From NCBI GenBank assembly GCA_030649935.1, contig JAUSFN010000026.1, positions 124,001 through 188,000 of the forward strand: a stretch of 64,000 nt of DNA, read 5' to 3'. Position numbers and translations under genes: made by a program. Below, in pieces: positions 36,161-43,807 of the stretch. Within the stretch, counting starts at the first letter, position 1. Every line of letters starts with the position of its first letter. Source of the stretch: Candidatus Planktophila sp. (GTDB lineage: Bacteria > Actinomycetota > Actinomycetes > Nanopelagicales > Nanopelagicaceae). The notes beneath the pieces were generated by a model. It saw nothing but the letters and a program-made list of their open reading frames with translations. It made no database searches and was not told the origin of the DNA.

Positions 36161-37459
36161 CTAAGCACTCACTATGTATTCAGGGCTACATAGAGCAAGG
36201 AGGGTAAACTGAACAGGATCATCGAGCGCGCTCCGTAGAGCGGATTGAGTTCGAGAGCTCCACTCAGGTACACCTAGCCAGTCCGCGCTTTTTCGAACTC
36301 TTAACTCCCGAGGAATCTGAGTAAGGGCGGTTAAACCGCTCTGTTTGATAAGCCAGAAAGCAAAGGCCAATCGATACTGTGAAGTCGCAGAGGATAACCA
36401 AGCCTCACCCGCTGGCCAACCACCCACATTTGGTGGTTTAAATGGAACTTGACCTAATTTATCTAAATAACCATTTAATTGAGCGGTCGTTTGTAGTTGG
36501 GAAGGCGTTAATTCCAGCGCACGGCAGGCAGAGATAAACCATTCGACGGGAGATTTAACCAGCGCATTTTTAGAATCTCGCATTGCAGGATCTGCGGCCA
36601 TCGCCTGAACGGCGGCCGTGATATTTCGCTCCGCGAATGCTTTTTTTGCTGAGAAATCTGTGGGCATAACTTCAGTGCTAGAAATAAAGCGATACCACAA
36701 TCGTTCTGATATAAATGTCGCACAATCATCGCGAGCGACAAGGAAATCACTAAGCGTGTCGCCGGTAAATACACCAGTTTTACCTAACAAAGTTACGGGA
36801 TTTGTGTCTCTGCGATTTGGATTAATTATTACAGTGCCATTACTGCGCACAACTTGATACCCCGTGAGCACACGCGATATCGCCTTGACATCATCTTCGC
36901 TATATCGGTTCACCCCAAGAACAAATAGCTCCATAAGTTCGCGACCTAAGTTTTCATTGGGAGCTTTAGCAGTGTTGTCTTGGCCATCTAACCAAAACTG
37001 TAATGCACCATCATTGAGCATCGCCTTTGTCATAGCATTAAAATCGCCAAGTGCATGTGTGCGAAAAACTTTATTTTGTTTGAACATCGGTAAAGGAAAA
37101 TTTAATTTTTCAATTGAAGTCGCCCAATGTCCATGCCAAAACCAGACCATGCGCTCAGTTAATCCATGCCCACTCAAAGCCATTAAATCCAACCACCATA
37201 AACCCATCGCTTGAACCTGACTTCGCAGAGCGATCGCAAATGGAACAACCTCGGGGGAGTTTGCGGCCGGATACCTTCCTAGATCAATAATCTCTGGTTC
37301 AATCACAGGGGAGAGATTGGATGTGCTATCTGGAATAGTTGTTAACCGAACCCGTACTGTCGTTACACCATCTTTTAACGCCTGCGCATATTCGCCTGGA
37401 CGGGGACCAAAACTAAAGCGATCAAACAATCGCGATGTCTCAAGGCGCCGTGCATCCAT
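36161..37459 (-). CDS. DUF1800 family protein
   Basis: Protein of 432 residues with the family hallmarks LFDRFSFGPRPGEYAQAL, MVWFWHGHWATS, LGRELMELFVLGVNRYSEDD and PPNVGGWPAGEAWL. No signal peptide is visible, unlike its DUF1501 partner, so it may be exported as a complex with it (hitch-hiking on the Tat signal) or stay inside. It is the first gene of the two-gene operon. TAAAGT (37466-37471 on the plus strand) lies 6 nt before the ATG; leaderless pattern. The function is unknown. Confidence 0.92.
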   Translation of the reverse strand: MDARRLETSRLFDRFSFGPRPGEYAQALKDGVTTVRVRLTTIPDSTSNLSPVIEPEIIDLGRYPAANSPEVVPFAIALRSQVQAMGLWWLDLMALSGHGLTERMVWFWHGHWATSIEKLNFPLPMFKQNKVFRTHALGDFNAMTKAMLNDGALQFWLDGQDNTAKAPNENLGRELMELFVLGVNRYSEDDVKAISRVLTGYQVVRSNGTVIINPNRRDTNPVTLLGKTGVFTGDTLSDFLVARDDCATFISERLWYRFISSTEVMPTDFSAKKAFAERNITAAVQAMAADPAMRDSKNALVKSPVEWFISACRALELTPSQLQTTAQLNGYLDKLGQVPFKPPNVGGWPAGEAWLSSATSQYRLAFAFWLIKQSGLTALTQIPRELRVRKSADWLGVPEWSSRTQSALRSALDDPVQFTLLALCSPEYIVSA

Positions 37460-37557
37460 GGGGAGACTTTAAATCCATAGCATTACGTTTTAGTTAGTTT
37501 TAGGTGAATCCACATTGAACTCACAAGGTTTCGCTACAAGATAGTAGGCTCGCCCGC

Positions 37558-38091
37558 ATGAGTTCACGCGAGGCGTTAATAGATCAGATTGTAAAAAAAG
37601 CCGTGGTGCATGGCAAAGTCATCCTCTCCTCAGGTAAAGAGGCTGACTACTACGTAGATCTTCGCCGCGTCACCCTTGATCACGAAGCAGCACCCTTAGT
37701 TGGCGAGGTGATGTTAGAACTCACGAAGGATTTGAATTACGAAGCTGTCGGAGGATTAACACTCGGAGCCGATCCCGTTGCAACGGCGATGATGCATGTT
37801 GCTGCCCAGCAAGGAAAGAAGATTGACTCGTTTGTTGTCCGGAAAGCTGAAAAGGCTCATGGCTTACAACGTCGAATTGAAGGCCCAGATGTAAAGGGAA
37901 AACGGGTATTGGCCGTGGAAGATACATCAACAACCGGTGGATCAGTTTTAATGGCGGTCGACGCCCTCCTTGAAGCCGGTGCAATCGTTGTGGGTGTCGC
38001 CGTAATCGTCGAACGCGGCGCGGCTCCAAAGATTAAGGCGGCGGGATATGAATATCGCGCTGTTTTTCAATTAGAGGATTTGGGTCTTTAA
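37558..38091 (+). CDS. pyrE: Orotate phosphoribosyltransferase
   Basis: Enzyme of 177 residues that joins orotate and PRPP to form OMP in pyrimidine synthesis. The start ALIDQIVKKAVVHGKVILSS with GKEADYYVDLRR, and the PRPP-binding motif VLAVEDTSTTGGSVLMAV, identify it. The size is typical of actinobacterial PyrE. TAGGCT (37545-37550) is 7 nt before the ATG without a Shine-Dalgarno, so a leaderless transcript is likely. It is not next to other pyr genes in this window. Confidence 0.96.
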   Translation: MSSREALIDQIVKKAVVHGKVILSSGKEADYYVDLRRVTLDHEAAPLVGEVMLELTKDLNYEAVGGLTLGADPVATAMMHVAAQQGKKIDSFVVRKAEKAHGLQRRIEGPDVKGKRVLAVEDTSTTGGSVLMAVDALLEAGAIVVGVAVIVERGAAPKIKAAGYEYRAVFQLEDLGL

Positions 38092-38095
38092 TATT

Positions 38096-38734
38096 TTACT
38101 TGTGATGCTTGCGTGTCTGCCACTCACGAAATATTTCGATAAATACTGGAATTAAACTTATAAAAATAATTAAGCCGATGATTGGCAATAAATAAGCATC
38201 AACCGAACCTTCGAGTTTTTCACCAAGAACGAAGCCAAGGCCAATGACTCCCTGAGTCCAAATCACCGCACCGAACGCGTTATAGAAAAAGAACTTCCTT
38301 TTATCAACACCAATAACGCCACACATTGGATTAATTAATGTCCGGACAAATGGAACAAATCGAGCGAAGATAAGCGCTTTGCCTATCCCATACTTGCGAA
38401 TCCACTTTTCAGTGGTAATAACTTTTTGGTGGTTAAAGAATCGGCCATCTGGTCGATCAAAAAATTTACGACCATATTTTTCACCAAAGAAATAACCTAC
38501 TAGTCCGCCAACGGTGGCAGCAAAGGGAGCGCCAACAAAAAGCGCCACCGCAGATAGTTGCGCATCTCCCAAGATCGCCGCCCCCGAACCCGACGCCGCA
38601 ATTCCAGCTATAAATAGCAGCGAGTCGCCAGGAAAGGCCAGACCGATAAGCAGCCCAGTTTCAGCAAAGATAATTGCGAGGACTCCAGCTAATCCAAGAT
38701 CGGCGACAATCGAGTGTGCATCAAAGAGATTCAT
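38096..38734 (-). CDS. DedA family membrane protein
   Basis: Membrane protein of 212 residues with about five hydrophobic segments. DedA/VTT-domain motifs: ETGLLIGLAFPGDSLLFIAG at the N-terminus, GYFFGEKYGRKFF, and the conserved FARFVPFVRTLINPMCGV with Arg residues needed in known DedA proteins. Members are thought to act in lipid-carrier or phospholipid flipping and proton-motive-force homeostasis. TAGCCT (38742-38747 on the plus strand) lies 7 nt before the ATG; leaderless pattern. Convergent with pyrE with 4 bp between the stops. Confidence 0.93.
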   Translation of the reverse strand: MNLFDAHSIVADLGLAGVLAIIFAETGLLIGLAFPGDSLLFIAGIAASGSGAAILGDAQLSAVALFVGAPFAATVGGLVGYFFGEKYGRKFFDRPDGRFFNHQKVITTEKWIRKYGIGKALIFARFVPFVRTLINPMCGVIGVDKRKFFFYNAFGAVIWTQGVIGLGFVLGEKLEGSVDAYLLPIIGLIIFISLIPVFIEIFREWQTRKHHK

Positions 38735-38921
38735 TGTACTCAGGCTACCTCACGACGGTGGAGGGGCCAAAAACTAGTTATGAAATTGTTGTATTGGCAC
38801 GCTCAGTTTACATGGCGTTTTCATTGCTTTTAGCTACAAATGTGATGAGACTTGATGCACCCCATGGGACGCGGATTTCACAAGGATTCCGGACCAATGA
38901 CCCCCTGAAAGAAAAGGCGAT

Positions 38922-40226
38922 ATGAAAAATACCTTGAAACTCTCAGCTGTTTTAGGTGCTCTTGCTCTAGCTGCAACGACACTTATAACACCTGCTGCAA
39001 CTGCAGCACCTGCTTATTGCGCTGACTTTAAGCAGTTCGGAAAATTTAAGAATGTAACGGTCAAAGTATTCGCAGGTATTCGTGATCCAGAAGCATCTGT
39101 AATGACCAAAGTATTTTCACACTTCACGAAGTGTACAGGAATCAAAATTGCATATGAAGGAACAGATCAGTTTGAAACACTTCTACCTGTTCGTGTAAAG
39201 GGTGGAAATGCACCTGATATCGCAATTATTCCTCAACCAGGTCTTATCACAACAATGGTTGCAACTGGAAAAGCTGTTCCAATAACTGGAAGAACTCTTG
39301 CAAACCTAAACAAGTATTACAACGCTGCATGGAAGTCATTTACAACTGTCAAGGGCAAAGTGTATGGCGCACCATTCGGTGCATCATCTAAGTCACTTGT
39401 TTGGTACTCACCTGCACAGTTCAAAGCAATCGGTGCAACAGTTCCAACTACTTGGGCACAGATGGATGCAATTGGTGCAAAGTTCAAAGCTGCAGGAAAA
39501 CTTCCTTGGTGTGCCGGTATTGAATCAGGCGCAGCAACTGGTTGGCCTTCAACTGACTGGATCGAACAGATGGCGCTTCGTGAACTAGGTCCCGATAAGT
39601 ACAACTTATGGTGGAAAGGCAAGCTCAAGTTCTCATCTCCAGAGATGCAGGGCGTAATGGCCAAGACTGCAGCATGGTTGGGTACAGAGAGCCAAGTTGG
39701 AAATTTGCAATCAGTGGCAACTCGCAAGTTCCAAGATGCTGGTGTACCAGGACTTAAAGATGGCACATGCGGAATGTTGCAGCAGGCATCTTTCTATTCA
39801 TCAATGTTCCCAGCCGGAACTACATTTGGACCAAATGGAGATGCAAATGCTTTCTACTTGCCTCCAACAAACAACAAGTTTGGTAAGCCAATCGAAGGTG
39901 GAGCAGAGTTCCCAGTTGCCTTCAGCAAGAGAAAGGAAGTTGCAGCAGTGCAGGCTTACTTCTCTTCACCAGCTTACGGAACTGAGCGTGCAAAGCTTGG
40001 CGGATGGACATCTGCCAACAGTGGAATTCCACTTTCTGCATACGCAGATCCAGTTCTCAAGGTTGTTGCAGAATCACTTCAGTCAAAGAAGGGTTCAATT
40101 GTGTTCGATGCATCAGATTTGATGCCAACTGCAGTTAACGGCGCTTTCTGGAAGGAAATGACGAAGTTCTACGCAGAAGGTAAGTCAATGAAGGATGTTG
40201 CAGCAGCAATTGATGCAAACTGGTAA
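38922..40226 (+). CDS. Sugar ABC transporter substrate-binding protein (alpha-glucoside type)
   Basis: Exported binding protein of 434 residues. Signal peptide: KNTLKLSAVLGALALAAT to ATAAPA. The body has the family-1 solute-binding pattern with FETLLPVRVKGGNAPDIAII and VYGAPFGASSKSLVWYSPAQF. It resembles alpha-glucoside/maltose binding proteins. No lipobox Cys follows the hydrophobic core, which is odd in an actinobacterium, where such proteins are usually lipid-anchored; it may be released or held by another contact. Codon use is biased towards a smaller set, consistent with high expression. The permease genes follow after a strong terminator. AAAAGG lies upstream of the ATG. Confidence 0.92.
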   Translation: MKNTLKLSAVLGALALAATTLITPAATAAPAYCADFKQFGKFKNVTVKVFAGIRDPEASVMTKVFSHFTKCTGIKIAYEGTDQFETLLPVRVKGGNAPDIAIIPQPGLITTMVATGKAVPITGRTLANLNKYYNAAWKSFTTVKGKVYGAPFGASSKSLVWYSPAQFKAIGATVPTTWAQMDAIGAKFKAAGKLPWCAGIESGAATGWPSTDWIEQMALRELGPDKYNLWWKGKLKFSSPEMQGVMAKTAAWLGTESQVGNLQSVATRKFQDAGVPGLKDGTCGMLQQASFYSSMFPAGTTFGPNGDANAFYLPPTNNKFGKPIEGGAEFPVAFSKRKEVAAVQAYFSSPAYGTERAKLGGWTSANSGIPLSAYADPVLKVVAESLQSKKGSIVFDASDLMPTAVNGAFWKEMTKFYAEGKSMKDVAAAIDANW

Positions 40227-40252
40227 ATAGCAATTAGCTCGAAGTTGTAAAA

Positions 40253-40284
40253 AACTAGGGCCTACCTCTTGGTAGGCCCTAGTT
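40253..40284 (+). terminator. Strong intrinsic terminator between binding protein and permeases
   Basis: AACTAGGGCCTACC (40253-40266) pairs perfectly with GGTAGGCCCTAGTT (40271-40284) around a TCTT loop, a 14-bp stem. Lying within the transporter operon, it probably lets the binding protein be made in excess over the permeases by partial termination or mRNA 3'-end protection. The T-run is weak (TTTCTC). Confidence 0.85.
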
Positions 40285-40344
40285 TCTCAATTACACTGTG
40301 AAAGATTTCAATGTGAGAGATAGAAGAGAAACGAGAGTTTGCCT

Positions 40345-41331
40345 GTGATTACTTGGTCAACTTTGTATGCCAGTTCTTGGCCGAAGATTGTTCAAATTCT
40401 CACTGTGCTCATAATTTTCTTTGGTTTTTATGGAATCGCATTTGCTGCAGGCGCACGAATAAAAGGTAGGAAACAAAATAATCTGGCTTTGGCACTTTTC
40501 CTAGTTCCGGCTTTGATTTTAGTAATGACTGGTTTGGGTATTCCGGCAATCCAAACATTTATTGAGTCCTTTAAAAATGCTGACTCCTCTAAGTGGGTGG
40601 GATTAGCTAATTACACAAACGCTGTAAAAGATCCGGATATCCGATTAGCATTTATGAACACAATCGCTTGGGTTGTTATCTGCCCCGCCATTGTCACAAC
40701 TTTAGGAATCTCACTTGCAACAATGCTTAATAAGATGAAACGTGAAGCGCTTGCAAAGTCTTTAATTTTCATGCCCATGGCGATTTCATTCGTAGGTGGA
40801 TCTTTAATCTGGAATTTGATGTACTCATATCAGGAACAAGACGCACCTCAAACAGGTTTGATTGGCCAATTTTTTGTTTGGCTTAACTTTGATGTAAAGC
40901 ATCTGCTGTTGTGGTACCCCTGGAATAATTTGTTTTTAATGGTTGTCTATGTTTGGGGATTTACTGGCTTTGCGATGGTTATTTTATCAGCGGCAATCAA
41001 AGGAATCCCCTCTGAAATTGAAGAAGCCGCTCAACTCGATGGTGCAACAGGGATCAAATTATTCAGGACTATTACCGTCCCAATGGTGCGCACAACAATA
41101 ATCGTCGTTCTAACGACGGCAATGGTTGGGACCCTCAAGCTCTTTGATGTAATTCATACAATGACCGGTGGAAACTTCAAAACCGATGTTTTATCTAATC
41201 GAATGTTTGATGAGAACTTTGTCTATCTGAACTATGGCAGAGGCTCGGCCCTTGCAGTACTTATTTTTCTCGGCGTAATTCCGATTACGTATTACAACAT
41301 TCGCTCATTGCGTCAGGAGAGGAAGCACTGA
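40345..41331 (+). CDS. Sugar ABC transporter permease, MalF type
   Basis: Inner membrane permease of about 328 residues with roughly eight transmembrane helices. The cytoplasmic EAA loop that contacts the ATPase is present: EIEEAAQLDGATGIKLFRTI. An extra N-terminal helix pair (IVQILTVLIIFFGFYGIAF) precedes the core. The GTG at 40345 is favoured over TTG 40339 because of a GAGAAACGAGAG stretch at a suitable distance. The stop codon overlaps the next ATG by one base (TGATG). No ATP-binding subunit is encoded nearby, so a shared ATPase (MsmK/UgpC type) must be supplied elsewhere. Confidence 0.92.
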   Translation: MITWSTLYASSWPKIVQILTVLIIFFGFYGIAFAAGARIKGRKQNNLALALFLVPALILVMTGLGIPAIQTFIESFKNADSSKWVGLANYTNAVKDPDIRLAFMNTIAWVVICPAIVTTLGISLATMLNKMKREALAKSLIFMPMAISFVGGSLIWNLMYSYQEQDAPQTGLIGQFFVWLNFDVKHLLLWYPWNNLFLMVVYVWGFTGFAMVILSAAIKGIPSEIEEAAQLDGATGIKLFRTITVPMVRTTIIVVLTTAMVGTLKLFDVIHTMTGGNFKTDVLSNRMFDENFVYLNYGRGSALAVLIFLGVIPITYYNIRSLRQERKH

Positions 41332-42245
41332 TGGCTACTAAAGCGCCCGGAGCTAATCGCCCATTCACCTCACCGATCGCATCGCTCGTTGTTACAGTTA
41401 TTGCACTCTTATGGACAGTCCCGACCTTTGGTTTGCTCGTCACATCATTCCGTAAGAAAGAGGAGATAGTTTCAAGTGGTTGGTGGAATTCATTTACAAA
41501 CCCATCCTTCACCTTCGATAATTTTCGCGCAGTGTTATTTGAAAGCGGGGGAACTGTTGGCGAACAGGGAATGATCCCATTTGCCGTTAACTCACTCGCA
41601 ATTACTATTCCCGCAGTTCTACTATCAGTTGGCTTTGGTTTGATGGCTGCATATGCACTTGCTTGGATACCCTTTCGTTTCAGTGACCATGTTTTCTATG
41701 GCCTCTTTGCTCTGCAAGGTGTTCCACTGCAACTCTCACTCTTGCCGCTGCTTACTTTCTTTGCTAGCGGCGTGCAGTTATTCGGCCACACGATCATTCC
41801 GGATTTGAATATTGTAGGAAAGTTAGCTGCGGTCTGGCTGCCTCACACAATGTTTGGTCTGCCACTGGTAATTTACTTATTACACAACTTCGTTTCAGCT
41901 CTTCCAAGGGAATTACTTGAGGCTGCGCGAATTGATGGCGCTAATCACTTTGATGTTTTCCGAAGGATTGTATTGCCGCTCTCATTACCAGCAGTTGCAT
42001 CGATTGCAATTTTCCAATTCTTATGGATTTGGAATGATCTCTTAGTGGCACTTGTATTTGCTGGTGGAACCGATGATGTCGCACCATTGACATTGCATCT
42101 AGCCAACTTAGGTGGCTCTCTTGGCTCTCATTGGGAAAACGTCGCGCCTGCCGCCCTAGTTTCAATCATCATTCCGTTGATTGTCTTCTTCTCACTACAG
42201 CGCTATTTCGTGCGTGGATTGCTTGCGGGATCAGTTAAGTCCTAA
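41331..42245 (+). CDS. Sugar ABC transporter permease, MalG type
   Basis: Permease partner of 304 residues with six predicted transmembrane helices and the EAA loop ELLEAARIDGANHFDVFRRI (near residue 200). It starts in the stop of the MalF-type gene (TGATG), so expression is coupled. With the upstream binding protein it forms a CUT1-type oligosaccharide importer. The convergent GH1 beta-glucosidase gene suggests the imported sugar is a beta-glucoside such as cellobiose, although the binding protein looks alpha-glucoside-like; both are inference. Confidence 0.93.
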   Translation: MATKAPGANRPFTSPIASLVVTVIALLWTVPTFGLLVTSFRKKEEIVSSGWWNSFTNPSFTFDNFRAVLFESGGTVGEQGMIPFAVNSLAITIPAVLLSVGFGLMAAYALAWIPFRFSDHVFYGLFALQGVPLQLSLLPLLTFFASGVQLFGHTIIPDLNIVGKLAAVWLPHTMFGLPLVIYLLHNFVSALPRELLEAARIDGANHFDVFRRIVLPLSLPAVASIAIFQFLWIWNDLLVALVFAGGTDDVAPLTLHLANLGGSLGSHWENVAPAALVSIIIPLIVFFSLQRYFVRGLLAGSVKS

Positions 42246-42250
42246 TGTCC

Positions 42251-42265
42251 GAAGGCAATGCCTTC
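42251..42265. terminator. Short hairpin between permease and beta-glucosidase genes
   Basis: GAAGGC-AAT-GCCTTC is a perfect palindrome with a 3-nt loop just after the MalG-type stop codon. There is no T-run, so it may be a weak bidirectional terminator between convergent genes or a stabilising mRNA end. Confidence 0.5.
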
Positions 42266-42305
42266 AGGTATGTGGCAGGGGTTCCTCGGTAATGAGCGTT
42301 TACAG

Positions 42306-43676
42306 TTAGATGTTTTTCCCATTATTTTTAATCTGATTTCGGTACCAATAGCCTGAATCCTTAATAATTCGCTCCTGTGTGTCAAAATCGACGTGGATAA
42401 TTCCAAATCGCTTTTCATATCCCAGCGCCCATTCAAAGTTATCCATTAATGACCACTGGTAATAACCTTTCACAGGTGAACCTTGTTCAATAGCTTTTGA
42501 AACTGCCTTCAAATGGGTACGTAGGTAATCGATTCGACGAAGATCCCTAATTCGACCTTCACTATCTGGTCCATCGCCATATGCCACGCCATTTTCCGTA
42601 ATATATAAATCTGGCAGCTTGTCACCGTGTTCTTTATGCCAACGCACTAGTAAATTCTCTAAACCCTCTGGTGTTAGAGGCCAACCCATATCGGTCAATG
42701 GGCCACTCGGAGTTTCATTACTAGCAGCCCCAAACAGAGATGAGATTGAGTGCCATTGATCTAAACCCTTAACTTCAGGCCCGACTCGACTATCGAAGTA
42801 AAAGTTAATTCCAATGAAATCATTTTTCACAGTTGCCGCTTGCAAGTCGCCATCTTTTATGACTGCACTTAACTCTGCGCCAAACTCTTTCAACAATATC
42901 TCGGGATAACTCCCATACATAAATGCATCCATCCAGAATCGATTTTGTACCGCATCTAATACTTCTGCCGTATGTGATTGGAATGGATCATTCATATCAT
43001 CGGGAACATAGTTAGCTTGGTTTAGAACTGGACCAGTTAAAATATCACTTCGAACCGCACGCATTGCATTCGTTGATGCAGCATGGGCCAGTACCGTGTG
43101 ATGTGCAACGGCAAATGCAGATGCACGATCCTTAATTCCAGGTGCATGTATTCCAATGCCATGTCCGAGCCAAGCAACCACCCAAGGTTCATTGATCGGA
43201 GTGAATTTCTTAACTCGATCACCAAAACGTTCTACGACGGCCGTTGAATAGTCAGCAAATCGGTTAACGGTGTCGCGATTAACCCAGCCACCTTTATCTT
43301 CCAGCGCTTGTGGTAAATCCCAGTGATACAACGTTGCCAAGGGCTCGATACCGGCTTCAAGCACGCTATCGATCAATCGATCATAGAAATCAAAGCCGCG
43401 TTCCTCTCGCACTTCATCGCCTAGTGGAAACATTCGAGACCAGGCAAATGAAAAGCGATAACCCTGCAGGCCAATCTCCTTCATTAAGGCGATATCTTGG
43501 GGGTAGCGGTGGTAATGGTCATTGGCAACATCGCCAGTATCTCCATGTGCCACTTTGCCCGGAGTTTTTGAGAAGGTATCCCATATCGAGATCCCCCGCC
43601 CATCTTCTTGGGCAGCGCCCTCGATTTGATAGCTCGAGGTAGCCGCACCCCAGATGAAATCAGCTGGAAAACTCAT
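42306..43676 (-). CDS. GH1 beta-glucosidase
   Basis: Cytoplasmic family 1 glycosidase of 456 residues. It begins MSFPADFIWGAATSSYQIEG, with catalytic acid/base Glu163 in TPINEPWV and nucleophile Glu361 in LYITENGVAY; the +1-site sequence DNFEWALGYEKRFGI is also present. It hydrolyses beta-glucosides imported as di- or oligosaccharides. It converges with the ABC importer genes. TAGGCT (43683-43688 on the plus strand) lies 6 nt before the ATG; leaderless pattern. No signal peptide, so it works on imported sugar. Confidence 0.96.
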   Translation of the reverse strand: MSFPADFIWGAATSSYQIEGAAQEDGRGISIWDTFSKTPGKVAHGDTGDVANDHYHRYPQDIALMKEIGLQGYRFSFAWSRMFPLGDEVREERGFDFYDRLIDSVLEAGIEPLATLYHWDLPQALEDKGGWVNRDTVNRFADYSTAVVERFGDRVKKFTPINEPWVVAWLGHGIGIHAPGIKDRASAFAVAHHTVLAHAASTNAMRAVRSDILTGPVLNQANYVPDDMNDPFQSHTAEVLDAVQNRFWMDAFMYGSYPEILLKEFGAELSAVIKDGDLQAATVKNDFIGINFYFDSRVGPEVKGLDQWHSISSLFGAASNETPSGPLTDMGWPLTPEGLENLLVRWHKEHGDKLPDLYITENGVAYGDGPDSEGRIRDLRRIDYLRTHLKAVSKAIEQGSPVKGYYQWSLMDNFEWALGYEKRFGIIHVDFDTQERIIKDSGYWYRNQIKNNGKNI

Positions 43677-43807
43677 GGCATGAGCCTATCCCGCGGAGAA
43701 TAAGATATGTATGTTTTCACTTTTTACCCCTTTTGTGCTTAAACTTCCCTAGTCTTCGCGCCGACTAACTCAACTAGGCGTCCTGAAACTCCAATGGAGG
43801 AGAACTT

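Noticed and set aside
38735-38921. LacI-type operator before the sugar-binding-protein gene
   Set aside because: I looked for a central CG palindrome and found none convincing.
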